Assembly (NCBI GenBank): GCA_023213395.1
Contig: CM041465.1
Span: 168,399,741 to 168,463,740 of the forward strand
Source of the DNA: Cycas panzhihuaensis
Taxonomy: Eukaryota > Cycadophyta
Direction: 5' to 3'
DNA: 64,000 nucleotides
Shown: piece by piece, positions 34,876 to 46,570 of the stretch
How positions within the stretch are numbered: the stretch's first letter is position 1
How the letters are laid out: every line of letters starts with the position of its first letter
The notes under the pieces: model-generated
Databases searched by the model: none
What the model saw: the letters and a program-made list of their open reading frames with translations, nothing else
What the model was told of the DNA's origin: nothing
Program-made: the position numbers and the translations under genes

Positions 34876-36454
34876 ATTCCTATCACTTTGGTAGCATAAT
34901 GCCCTGCGGTTCAACTGCTTTAAGAGCATAATTATTCCTTCTAGTTGGGTACGAATATTTCAAGTAGGACTTCGTATTTGTTATCAACTCTTCTATCGAT
35001 GTGGGATGAATTCTTACTATTGCAACGAAGTCTGCTTTTGTTAACTTAGCTTTTACAGTAATTGTAACCCCCTACAAAATCTCAGAAGTGTCATCCCCAC
35101 ACATATGGACTCCTATAACCTTATTTGTTGCTACGCATACAATTATAAAAAATTGATTAGGAAGCCCTGACAGTATATCTTTCATGGGTCGAAAGTAGTG
35201 AACACATCATCATCTCATGGAGACTGTGTTCAGTTAGCGATAAAGGAACAGTGCAAATCTTGAAGTACTTAAATTTAGTCACACAGTCAAAGTCATAGTT
35301 CTTCAGTCACTCACAATAGTCTTGCAGCCTTTGAATATTCCCAACAGTGAAAAACAAGTTTACAGTGGGCACATCATTAACAGATCTAGCACTTTGCAGA
35401 CACGATCAATGAAAATGGAGAGAATCCCTTATATTAATGATTGTAATGTGAGTTATTGGTCATACTTCCCCTATGATTAACTTGCTTATCTATAACTATC
35501 AGGAAATACACTGTCTTCCATTGCAAAATTTCACCATAGCAGTACTCAGACTTTCCAATAACCAGTTAGAGAGCTCTATTCAATGCTCCATCAGAAATCC
35601 TTCTACTCTTCAGCATGTATATCTTAGAGAAAACTGGATGAATGGAGAGATTACAGCATTGCTTGATCTGCCCTCGTCCCTCACTGTACTCACATAGATA
35701 TGGAAGCTTAGAACACTTCAAGGCCTAGAACTTCTCTTTCAATAAAAAAGAGGACAACTTGGAGACAATAAGTATTAAGAGTGGTTCAATTGATTCAACT
35801 AGACTAATCAAACCATCTACAGAAGATCATTTGAAATCCACATTCATGTAAAAGCTTCAGAAATCTGGAGGATCTAGAAGAGTTGCTTATCTTTTCAAGG
35901 ATTGTCTCTAGACTGTCACATCTGTAATTACCACATATGTTCATACCTGCATGCTGGGGATCCATACTGCATGTGATCTCGCCTCTTCCCAGAATTTATT
36001 ATGGCTAGGATTTATGACATCACAGAATTGATAGGGACATACAAGAGAAACAAAGGGCTGAATTTTCAGGACAGATAAGATCTTCTTTCATCCATAAACC
36101 TTTATCCCCATACACAGATTTTGTATATACTCAGGAATTGATTTTACTCGGTATTTTAGCACAAGTCTAGCTGGTACAAACCCTTTATTTTAAGATGGAA
36201 TTCAAAGGCTATCCATATGTCATCGAAAATTCACATCAACACAAGATTCTTTATTCAAAATAATCAAAGGAATAGTATTACCTAGAGAGATTTTATCTTC
36301 CATCAGCCTTGGCATGATTGGTGTCTTCAGAAAATGAATCCTCAACCTGGAAGAAATGAATCTATAGAGCCACCTCCTTGGTTGAATGCTCTATCCTTTA
36401 CTGGAATTCTCTTCTCTCAATCTTCTCACTCTTCTTCTTATAGTAGGATGGCCT
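34876..36454. other. internal sequence of the non-autonomous element, right part
   Basis: Lies between the nested copia element and the primer site of the outer element. Apart from the leucine-rich-repeat-like stretch (35473-35697) I see no gene. It is richer in G+C and in sequence complexity than the Tat body, which suggests captured host sequence. Confidence 0.5.
35473..35697 (+). pseudogene. leucine-rich-repeat gene fragment (probable capture)
   Basis: The forward strand encodes IAVLRLSNNQLESSIQCSIR followed by NPSTLQHVYLRENWMNGEI and ALLDLPSSLTVL, two plant-type repeats (L-x-L-S-N-N-x-L-x-x-x-I-x-x-S-I-x-N-x-S-x-L). This is the pattern of LRR receptor kinases and receptor-like proteins. 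It is antisense to the host retroelement (-), lies between its primer site and gag relic, and has no kinase or signal peptide. A chance match over two repeats cannot be excluded. Confidence 0.55.
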
Positions 36455-36466
36455 GCTCTGATACCA
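36455..36466 (-). other. primer-binding site of the non-autonomous element
   Basis: GCTCTGATACCA on the + strand is the exact complement of TGGTATCAGAGC, directly next to the LTR at 36467. Confidence 0.92.
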
Positions 36467-36823
36467 TGTTAAAATAACATGGAAAGCATTTATCAACATA
36501 CACCAAACAATATCAATGAACAAGAATCATAATGTATTAACTCAACGTCAACAAATTACATCAGAACACTAATTGTACCATGGACTCTACATGAGTCTCC
36601 ATGATAACTTGTCTTTCATATACCACCTCAACCACTTTTATATACTAAGTAGGTGGGAAATCACATTATAGATCTAATGCATGTGGGACTATTACCTTTA
36701 CTCTAACTAATGGCATTACACCACTAACTTAACCAATGCTAGGATGACAAATGACTCTTACGCTCTAATACTTGAGACTATTGGCCCTAAGACTCACACA
36801 ACATTAAATATTATATTCTAACA
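36467..36823 (-). repeat. 5' LTR of the non-autonomous element
   Basis: 357 bp, pairs with 24396-24751. In the + strand it reads TGTTAAAATAACATGG...TTCTAACA. Confidence 0.92.
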
Positions 36824-38032
36824 ATATTATAGTAGATCAAAGTAGGTTAGTTTTATGACGTATCATTCTATTTTCTATCTTTTCTTAATCAATTCAAATT
36901 CTACCAAAAGCATGATTTTATAGTGGAAAATATGATTTCATAATAAAAAACGTAATCTATCAGTCCAAAAATGTGATTTTGTAGACGATCTAACTATGGA
37001 AATCACACTTTTGAATTGTAAATTATATTTTTAATATTATGCCCACATTTTTTACTTATGAAATTATATTTTTTAATGAAAAATCATATAAAAAAGGAAT
37101 TTTCATATGGTAGACTTACTTAGTAGTGTATCCTATAATACATTATCAAAGATTAGACCGACTTGTGTTAGAACCACCCTCTAAAGCTATCCCAAAGCTT
37201 AGCAAAATCTTAGCTTTTTGCTCTAGAATGGTCCCTCCCTTTGACTTTCAACCATGAAAATGAATGGTAAAACATTTCTTTTCTATATAAAAAAGTTCCA
37301 TCTCATCTAAAAGGCAAAAACTTTTCTACATTTAATTTACTCCTATTATATAAATATACTATGGTTTAGGGTTCTTCACTCATCACATGTTTGTCTTTAC
37401 CCTTATTATTGGTCTTTTATACTATTACTAAGAAGAATGAGTGTCTTTTGAGCAAGAAAGTTCATTTGAAACTGACATCTCCAGCCATAAGCATATTTAT
37501 AGTTTATAATATCTTTTCATCATTTTAATCTCTATTTATTATGCTCTAAAAATCCATCTATGGAAGAGCCTAAACTACGATAGTCATGATCTGAATAAAT
37601 ATCTACTAACAAGCCTAAATTATGGTAGTTTTAGCTATGAAATCTCATCTATTAATGAGCCTAAATTATGATAGTCTTTCCCATTATATTCTCACATAAG
37701 ACTCTACCTCTAAATCATTGTTAATGTGGATAAACTATGACAACACTTATCTCCTTAAGCCCCATTCATTCAATGGGCACCCTAATATGACCATTAGTTA
37801 AGTTTATTAGTGTAGCTAAGATTAAGTTTGAGAGTTTCGTTTTTGTTAAGTTTTGCTATAGTTTAGTGTTGATTGAGTTTTTTTTTTTTTTTTGTAATCA
37901 CTCAGTTGTATATAGTTTCATCACTTAGGTCTCTCTTTTATGACATCAAGAACACCTTTTATCTTTGAATCCATATTACCACATTTCATTTCACCATTCT
38001 ACTCCCATGTTAAAGTAAGAGTATTCGGTGTC
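36824..38032. other. Tat 3' internal region, no gene seen
   Basis: AT-rich sequence between the nested copia element and the Tat polypurine tract. It contains short near-repeats such as AAATATGATTTCATAA / AAAAATGTGATTTTGT (36920-36985) and a T16-18 run near 37880, but no coding signal. Confidence 0.6.
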
Positions 38033-38043
38033 AAAGGGGAAAA
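38033..38043 (+). other. Tat polypurine tract
   Basis: AAAGGGGAAAA directly before the 3' LTR start at 38044; defines the + orientation of the element. Confidence 0.8.
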
Positions 38044-38627
38044 TATTTCACCAAAATCAGGCCTTCTCGCTTGATTTAGATGCATGTTATAGATTGTTCA
38101 CTTATAAACTTTGATTTATACATGGATCATTTATTGGTTATTATATAAAGTCATTGGTTGGGGCTTGATTCATCATATCATAGATTTTTTATTATAATTG
38201 CATTTGTATTTAGGCTTTTATGATGTTATTTTATATTATGGTGTGATGATTGAATGATGAATTATATATGATAATGAATGTTTATACTGATAACTAACAT
38301 TATGGAGATTTATCTGATTTCTTGCCCCTTTTAAATCATTTGGTTCTATAACTTTTTCTTGTTGTTTTATTTTTCTTAATGTTGTAATAATTTGATAGAA
38401 TTAGTCATATTTTATTATATTTCTATCTTATTTTTTGCCTTCAGTTTCTCTTTTTGGCTCTATTAATTAATGTTTTATCCAAATATTCTTCAGTAGAATA
38501 ATTCATAAAAGAAATTTTTTTTTTTTTTTTTGTCTCATTTATTAATTGCATTTTTAGTTATGCTAAAAATGTGATTTTACTCATAAAATGTGACTATCAT
38601 GTCTTGTAAATAAAATCATATTTTTTA

Positions 38628-38664
38628 TCCTTAATAAAATATGCCCATTATATTTTATTAAGGA
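38628..38664. other. conserved LTR hairpin, copy 2 (15-bp perfect stem)
   Basis: TCCTTAATAAAATAT (38628-38642), loop GCCCATT, then its exact reverse complement at 38650-38664. The homologous structure is at 3974-4010. Confidence 0.75.
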
Positions 38665-39984
38665 AATCACATTTTTTACTATACTATTCAACAAATTTTG
38701 TTAAAGAATATTGATTCTTATTTTCTCTTAGAAACTACTATCTAGAATTATTAGAACTCATCATCCTTCCCTCCAAACACCCCTAGACTCTTAGAAGGGG
38801 ATTCATTCATGCAATTATTTGGAGAAAAACTATTAAATCTAGTGGAAAAAAGATAATAGTTTTCTAGATATGTGAATTTTAGATTTGGGTGAAGTGCATC
38901 AACTTGTAATAAGATTAGACAATTTTGGGTACTCTCTTACAATCTATCATAATTTTTAGAACCTAGTAATATCTCCTTTTTATACAAAGATCTTGATTTC
39001 ATTAGCTTATTAGTGTTTTATGGTTTTTATTGTTGAATTTCCTATGAACTTTGGTTTGTTTCTTCCTTATTGTTAGAGATCTAATTGGGGACTAGTCCTT
39101 ATGAGTTGAAGTTGAGCCTATTTACATGAATAAAGTGCTATATTCATCATATTCTCTACTTAGTTCCTAGGTTCTCTTGCTTACCTATCAATTGGAATCA
39201 CTTTCTCTTGAGTTATACTACTATTGCATATATATTTTTCCCACTCTTTCAATGCTTTTATTACATTCCTTTCATTTTCATGGTCTTAAGGATTGGATGA
39301 TAAAGTTTGGATAGAATTTGGACACTATTTTGAGGCACAAATCACTTATTAAATTCATCTTTGAAGTGAGTATATTTCTCTCTCTTATTAGTTGATCATT
39401 TCTTTAAAAAAATATATTTAGCTTATTCTTGTTTTAAAGATTAAGTTCTTTTATTATTATTATGCTTACATGTTACAATAGTAGATCTAGTTTCTCTAGA
39501 GAACTTTAAAATCCTTGTTTCACTCTATCTTATTTTTCTCCCAATCCTCTTTGATCTTGGCCCTTCAAAGGGTTGATTTACTATTTTCCAAGATCTTGAG
39601 GAGAAAAAGAACCAAGAGTTAAAGATATTTGCTTTTTATAGTAGATTTTCCTCTTACATGCAAATTGTTTAATCTTTATATCAATATTGAAAATCATTTT
39701 ATCTTGATCTATATATTGCATGTAAGAGATATAGCCTAATTGATCTATTTTTTATGATATTTCTTTTATCTCCTCTTCTCTATCGAGCTCATCTTGCATG
39801 CAAAAGAGGGATTTCTAGTAAGAGAGAATTGATTCAATATTGAACTCCATTTTTTAGGTACATATATCCTCTTCTTTTAAAGATCTCTCTTTCTTTCCCT
39901 TAACTCAAAATCATTACAAAGATGGAATCATAAAGAAACATAGGGTAGTTTATTTCTTATCTTGAATTTGTTTCTTTTGTGGTT

Positions 39985-39985
<1 letters not shown>

Positions 39986-40079
<94 letters not shown>
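39986..40079. repeat. (CT)n(AT)n microsatellite in Tat 3' LTR
   Basis: About 52 bp of CT followed by about 42 bp of AT. The 5' LTR has only the CT part (5477-5518) and a short TATATAATAT. Confidence 0.95.
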
Positions 40080-40082
<3 letters not shown>

Positions 40083-40613
40083 TTCCATATGTATTATTGA
40101 AAGAGAAAAGAAGATTTTCCTTATCTTGTTCTATATTGTGGGTCCTTTAGCATGAGATGATTATGACTATATGATTGCTTATCTCTCTACCTTATTACAT
40201 GTTATCAAGTATATCTCAAAAGTAGAAAGGAAAGTAAGGAAGTATGTAGGTAGGATAATTCTAAGTGTAACTCCTAAACTTAGAACTCCCTTATCACTTG
40301 TGTCATTTTGCCATTACTTACTTGCATGTATGTGGTTTAATATTTTTATACAAATGAAAGATACTTATTAATTATTACTCATAGGTTTATCTCTTGTTTA
40401 TATTAATTCTTCTTATTGCATGTAAGTACTTTTATTGTGATTATTTACCATTGCTTGTTTATTAGGAATCATACATAAGTGAATGAGGACTCCTTCTTAG
40501 GAGTTGGTGTAAGTGGTATTCGCTTTGGATTAACCATCTTTCATACCTTATTATGTTTGATATTAGAAAATAAAACATACTAAGCGAACACCTGATCCAA
40601 AGATGATAAGATA

Positions 40614-43600
40614 ATTGATTAAAAAATAACTAAACAAGAATAGAAATAAAGTAAGGAATTTATAAAAGTTATCAATTTATATGTAGGTAGTAAGTATGCA
40701 TGATTTTATTACCTTTATCTACTCTTAGGTAATTGGAATATTATAAAATATATAAAAATATGATTTTTCATAAAGATTTTATAGTGAATTTCTCTATATA
40801 ACTGCTATAAGATCATAGATCATAAAAAAATATGTGTCATGGTATATGTATTTATCCAAAACATACTTTAAATCATCCTATAATGACCTTAGCTCCCAAA
40901 ATACCATATGACTGAGGGCTAGCTAGTAGGGGGCTTTATCCCAAATTTTAAATAGAACCTAATATAGTTTAATGTGTCCTAAGCTTTAGAAATTTAAAAG
41001 TACTTTTATCCAATGTTTGATGAAGAATATTCTTCACAAAATATTCCTCCTAAATATGTAGGAAACATTATAACCTTCTAAAAATCTAACTTTTCCTCAC
41101 AAAGAACGTTATTTTTCCTAAAAATAACCCTCCAACTATAGTGTCAACTTATCAAGAATTTGAATAATAGATCAATGTCAAGGGTTACATCATAGCATGG
41201 TTACATCATGCAAAACTGCTCGTCTTCCTCCTTTGTCCCCATTTGGATTTGTCTAAGAAAACTTCACCATTATTTTCTATATTTCTATCTACATGCATCT
41301 ATCATACTAATTTTATTGATATTTATTAGCCTAAGTGCCTTGTTTTACCTCCTTTAGCTCTATGTCTACCTACTTTGACCATATATGTGTGTGTGTAACC
41401 TCCCTATATTATGCTTTTGGTTACATTCTTTGGCCCTTCACATTTATATTCAGCATATTTTAGTTATCATTGGAAATCTATTTCCTCATCTCTTTTTTGT
41501 ATACAACCCTTTGCATGTGTATTTGACTCTCTTCTACATGTGTTCAACCTCTACATCTCAGTGGTGAGCTTCTTTACTTTGTTATTCATGTTCACATGGA
41601 TGTGTGAGTTGTTTAATCAAGTTCTCTTTGCATGCACCCCTTTAGGATGGTGATTAATATATGGGTAGCTCAATTAATCATATCGATTAATGAATTCTTA
41701 TTTTAATTCATTACAGGTCACCCAAAGTAGTGTGCATGTTATGTGGCATAAATTTTCTATTTTTATAAAGTATGAAACTTTATAATATATTTTTTAAAAT
41801 ATTATCTATGAATATTCTATTTTCAATCAACGTCCCTTTTTCTAAGGTTCCACATTATGCCATTTTAATACTTCTCCTTCAATGTTTTATCATTGTAAGT
41901 TAGATTTTCACTATGATTAGAGGTCATTCAATCTTTATTTTTCTTTAGTAGAGGTCAATTTTGGTGCCTATTAATAGTTCAACATGCCATTAATATGTTT
42001 ATTTTTAACACTTATTATACAATGTTTTACAGAAGGTCCAATAGTTTATTTTCAGTTTTGGTTCTACCTACATGATGTTGTCGTATCTATATGTCACTCT
42101 TTTCTAGCCTATATGTAACTGATTAATCTTGCATGTTCTTATTCATTATTGTGTAAAATATGCTTAAAAAATTAAGTGAAGATTTCTACTAAATATGACT
42201 AATAAATTACCAACATGTTAGTGAATTACAAATGCATGTAAGTTAATAAATCTTATCACATGTTATATAAAAAAAATTAAAGTTCATAGTGTAGAAATAA
42301 ATATAATAAATCATACCTAAAGGTATAAACAAGTATCTATAACTTGTAAAAGATTATACCAATTAATTTATCAAACAAGCATCTACAACATATTAATAGC
42401 TACTCCTCCTTAAAGATTATACTAGTTTAGTTTGCACGACAGTACTTAGATGACTGTGCATGAAAATAGTCATTATAGGGAAGTGCCTCTACATGAACAC
42501 CTGCAACCTATCTCAAACAACATATTCTAACATAGATTAAAACCTCCTTAAAAATTGAATTATTCAACTTAATAGATAGTGCCATGACATGTAACAAACT
42601 TTTAAACTTCTTTGATACCATGTAAACTATTAAAAATTAATTGTAACAAGAATGGAGAACCAACTGAAGTGGGATTAACTACCAAATATTATAAAAATTT
42701 ATTTTATATAATTGACACAATCTTAAATTAAAGTCATCTCTTATTCAAATTTAAGAATACATTATAGGTATATAAATACAACTCTAAAAAGGAATCTAAA
42801 TCTTATTTAATATTGACACTTGTGATATGAGAGTTATAACTCCCAATGACTCATCACTCACATAACAATAAATTAAACCTAAAATCTAATATAATACAAA
42901 ACGTTAAAGGGAGGCTCATAACTAAAGTCATGAGCCATAAATAAACATTAATATCAATAAAGCATTACCACATTTATTTAAATGTGTGTTACTGTAACTC
43001 ATCTATAGGCATGTCTTGTTGTCAAACCTACACATGGGTTTTAAATTTTTTAACTTTGTGCTTCCATATATATGCACGTAGGTTTCAAGTTGACATAGGT
43101 TCTTAAGATGATATGCCTTCTCATGAGCAATATATAATACTTCTAGAGGTGTACTAAGCTCATGGTACTCAAGACGGGGCATACTCCTTGATTTAGAGAT
43201 GATGTGATATGTGTTATAACAACTTTGTTATAGACCCTTTCATGTTTTTTTTTTTTTGTTTAAATATCCCACATCAATGTGCAAGATTAATTAGGTTTAA
43301 TTATTTTTAATTATCCATTGATTTAAACTTATATGACATTGGATATTATAATGTGTCGACCTATCATGTGCCCTTTAGATACTTACATAATATCAATTAG
43401 TTTCTAGATTCAAAATAATGAAGTGGTCCACGTCAAAAATTTGTTGACCATAGGATGTTAATACTTCATGTGTATAATATGTGGTGAATAAAAGTTTAAA
43501 CCATAATACTAGAATAAATACTTTAATACTAGATATAAAGGGCCCAAGACCAAACACTTAAAAATTATTAATTAATTACAAAATAAAGCATATATAGAAC

Positions 43601-44870
43601 AAATAAAATTTCAAAGATAACAACAGTGCCATATTTGATTATAAACCCATCATAAAAATAAATATACATAATGAGATAGGGGTCTCCTCCTATTTATAGG
43701 TGCCAAAATGGGCCCTCTTAAAAAAATAGACTTCCTAATAATAATAAAATTAACTTCCACTTAATAGTTTTAGAATTATTACACCCCATCTATGACTTTT
43801 GATTTAAAACCATCTTAAGAGAGATTTACTCTTTATTAGCTATACTTTCTACTGTAGATCACTCTAATATATGTGCTCTAGATATGGTATAGAGCCATAT
43901 GTGATATAAGTAGTGTGATTGTACTAGTGTGATTTTTGTTTGGTATCATTTATTTATAAAAGCTCTTTTGGATAGTAAATTAGCATGTTGTTATATTATC
44001 ATGATTAATATGTGAGGGGTTATTACCATGGTAAGAAACCATGTGATGTCTAACATATACTAATATGGTTTGGGATCATTTATTGATAGTGAGCCATAAG
44101 TGTTGATAATTTTATCAAGTACCATATATTAATCATAAGCCATATATGTTAACATGTTGAATGACCATGTGTGGTGAGATGCCATTGAGTTAGTTGATAT
44201 GCTTAGAGACCATATGTATTACCACTAGTTTTATCCCTAATATATCAATATAATGGGATGCAATATGTAGTGTGATATAATTGGATGACCCATAATATTA
44301 ACAGATTGAGCTTTGATATTATTACTAGATAAGAAAGAGTGTTATGATATTGATCCATAGTGTTGTTACTGATGAGCCATAGTGTTATTACTAGTGATAT
44401 GTCATTATGATTTTGTTTTGGTGATTGAGGATTAGGTCAAGAGCTAAGAGTCTAGAAAGAAATACTCTTACATTCATATCACATACTTTAGATCATAAGC
44501 AAATTCTTATGTTGATATTTGAATGGTTGGGTGGTAAATATCTCTAAAGAATCTTGCTTTTCCACATAAAAGATAAGTAATTCTATTATGATAATGCATG
44601 AATACTTTTATGGAACTATACGATATTATCTCACTCATATTTAATTGTTCCTCCATGAGATAATATATACATTAAGATTAATACTTTTATTATGAGTTTA
44701 TTATAGATAAAAAAGAATAGTTTTTATATACACTAGTGAGACATATTGTGTTATTGCATTCATAGTTATTTAGGTTGTCAACATGGTGTGTAGTTTATTG
44801 GTTTTATAATTTATTGTATGTGTTCTCTTTAAGGTTGTACAATCTTAAAGAAATTTCATTTTTTTGGTAT
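40614..44870. other. old AT-rich intergenic DNA, no gene seen
   Basis: No coding block recognised on either strand in 4.2 kb. It should begin with the interrupted upstream part of copia element A (right of the Tat target duplication), but I cannot find that element's primer site or LTR. TATTTATAGG at 43691-43700 (CCTATAAATA on the reverse strand) is a possible reverse-strand TATA box of an unpaired LTR; a T10 run lies near 43245. Confidence 0.6.
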
Positions 44871-44874
44871 TAGA

Positions 44875-44886
44875 GTTCTCTTAAGA
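44875..44886 (+). other. orphan primer-binding-site-like sequence
   Basis: TGGTATTAGAGT after a T run differs from the iMet site by C-to-T changes. It suggests an unpaired LTR ending near 44870 and a leader continuing to 45415, where a younger element inserted. No second LTR was found. Confidence 0.35.
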
Positions 44887-45415
44887 GAAGGGGATAGGTT
44901 ACAACTTGTTATTAAAGTAACTAATTTTATTACGATGGAGAGTTAGAAGTTCAAGTCATAACAAATTTATATTATAGTGATTTTAACTCCTACTATCATA
45001 CATTTACAAATTGGAGTTATAAGATAAGTATGGAAATTAGGTCTATTACAAGTTAGTATTAAAGCAAGTTCAACTCTTACTATCATGGGTTAGCTAGTTT
45101 AGGTCTTAATGATATAAGAGCATGAACATTGGTTAGTTTGGTGTGTGACATGTCACACACAAGGTTACCAACTACTCAGTAGTTGAAGAGTAGAAATAAG
45201 GCTAGGAGCCATAAATTTGGTGTTGTTTTTATATTTGAAGGCATGGAAATGGAGAGCTAGTTTTGATGCTTGTTTTAGAACTCTATTATATAGATTGAAC
45301 CAATTAAAGAATTCACTAACATTCAGTTATCAATTTATAATAGGTCATTATGACAAGATGGATACAGAGTAAATAAAGTTAGATGTTAGAGATAATGATT
45401 ATTATAAAGCCCAAT

Positions 45416-45664
45416 TGTTATAATCCTCCACCATATGAGGTTACTCTTATTGTATTTATCCCACATGCATAAGTCTAAGAGATAGGCAACCTTAATAGCC
45501 CTATATATATGTATGTAATATATAAATAAGATTATCATGATGTATTTTATAGTCTTATATTAATAAATATTCTTTGAAACTTCATCTTCTTCTTTATCTT
45601 TTGCCTATCATTTTCTATTTCTATTTCTCTATGATTGAATAGTTATAGGAATTGGTTCATTACA
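45416..45664 (+). repeat. 5' LTR (249 bp)
   Basis: TGTTATAATCCTCCACCATATG at the start (shown to the 16th base shared with the other LTR as TCCTCCACCATATG), ends TTGGTTCATTACA. Confidence 0.92.
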
Positions 45665-45666
45665 AT

Positions 45667-45678
45667 TGGTATCAAAGC
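45667..45678 (+). other. primer-binding site
   Basis: TGGTATCAAAGC, one G-to-A change from the iMet site, two bases after the LTR. The same variant occurs in the 54007 element. Confidence 0.85.
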
Positions 45679-45689
45679 GACAATCTTGG

Positions 45690-46330
45690 AGGTGTCATCA
45701 AGGGTTTGAAAGCATATTTAAGAGTATAAATATTAAAAATTTTGAAAAGTAATGGTAAATTTGAGACGAAATAGCTCGTTTTGTAAATTTTGAGTGGTCG
45801 CACTATAGATTTTGAGGTGGAAGTGCAAAAATTATAGCAAAATTAATTTTGGCCTACTTTTTTTTCGTCACCATATTTTTGGGACAAATCTACAACTTCA
45901 ACTTCAAATAGTCATAACTTTTACTACATGTAGCTAAATGATCTCAAATATTTTTTTATTCTATATGTTTTTTAATTTACTTTCCAATGTGGTTTAAGAG
46001 TGATCGAAGTTTGGAATAGAAAGTTATTAGCATTTCATCAATAAGTACTATTGTAGCCTACAAAAACCCTAACATTAAAATTCTTAAAAGGGGCATAACT
46101 TTTGATCTAGATGCTAGAATTGATTATGTCTAAACCATTGGAATCATATTTTAGTGGTCGTGATCTTTATCTATATTTTATGTACTTTTGAGCTATATAT
46201 ATGTTTTTAGAATTAAAAATTTAAAGTTAAAGTTTTTATATTGTACTTTTGGTCATTCAAACTTTGGTCAGAAAACCATTGCTCTTAAGGCCTAATATCT
46301 CTTTTTGTATTAAAATTGGGGGATAACTGG
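45690..46330 (+). repeat. leader module shared with the 54007 element
   Basis: Aligns over about 620 bp with 54283-54900: GAGTGGTCGCACTATAGATT, GGGGCATAACTTTTGATCTA and CATTGCTCTT occur in both in the same order. The LTRs of the two elements do not align. Confidence 0.85.
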
Positions 46331-46370
46331 CTATATACACCCTATAATATTTCCCACATCTAGATTATCA

Positions 46371-46570
46371 TGGCTACAAAAAGGCCCATACCTCGTACAT
46401 TTAATGCTGATGGGACTCTATCTACAGAGGATTAGTTCAAGGATATACATGTATATTTAAGGTCACTTGATGATGACTATATGAGCCTTAAAGAGATATG
46501 TGAAGTAGCCTCATTATATCTACAAGGAGAACTTTACCATTAGTTTAAAGAGTGGTATGAAACTAGTCCA
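46371..46570 (+). pseudogene. gag-like relic of the 45416 element
   Basis: ATG at 46371 opens MATKRPIPRTFNADGTLSTE; after one stop KDIHVYLRSLDDDYMSLKEI and ASLYLQGELY follow, resembling the start of a retrotransposon gag domain. It breaks up after about 46570. The reverse-strand open stretches at 46540-46800 are shadows. Confidence 0.5.

Larger units (their letters stand above)
24396..36823 (-). mobile_element. non-autonomous copia-like LTR element, interrupted by another copia element
   Basis: Reverse-strand element with LTRs at 36467-36823 (5') and 24396-24751 (3'), primer site next to the 5' LTR (36455-36466), and polypurine tract AAGGGGAGG on the reverse strand at 24752-24760. Flanks are ACATT (24391-24395) and ATATT (36824-36828), one C/T difference. 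Without the nested copia element (27195-34870 plus one TATAA) it is about 4.7 kb. It keeps only a gag relic and has no pol; a leucine-rich-repeat-like fragment lies in the leader in antisense. Confidence 0.85.
3411..40613 (+). mobile_element. giant Tat-type Ty3/gypsy retrotransposon, heavily nested
   Basis: Two direct repeats of about 2.6 kb (3411-6053 and 38044-40613) bound this element. The left one starts TGTTTCAC and ends GACAAGACA; the right one shows the same termini as TATTTCAC and GATAAGATA, i.e. only G-to-A/C-to-T changes. Flanks are TTTGA (3406-3410) and ATTGA (40614-40618), a 4/5 target duplication. A TGGTGACC primer site follows the left LTR and an AAAGGGGAAAA polypurine tract precedes the right one. 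Between them lie, in order, gag, protease, RT, RNase H, integrase, a second RNase H and an antisense frame. Removing nested insertions leaves roughly 17 kb. The extra RNase H, long LTRs and antisense frame are traits known from the plant Tat lineage (Ogre, Grande, Retand types); placement within Tat is inference. Confidence 0.8.
38044..40613 (+). repeat. Tat element 3' LTR (2.57 kb)
   Basis: Pairs with 3411-6053 over its whole length. It begins TATTTCACCAAAATCAGG (TG decayed to TA) and ends GATAAGATA (CA decayed to TA). It lacks the CA/GA microsatellite of the other copy but has a longer CT/AT tract. No gene inside; the open stretch at 39962-40150 is microsatellite-encoded. Confidence 0.85.

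Noticed and set aside
39962-40150. Forward open stretch with (LS)n(IY)n.
   Set aside because: Encoded by the CT/AT microsatellite of the LTR.
40560-40613. Partial inversion between the start (ATCAGGCCTTCTCGCTT) and end (reverse complement ATCAGGTGTTCGCTT) of the Tat LTR as transposon terminal inverted repeats.
   Set aside because: Lies inside the TG/CA ends, is imperfect, and the LTR structure is supported by independent signals; may simply be subterminal symmetry.
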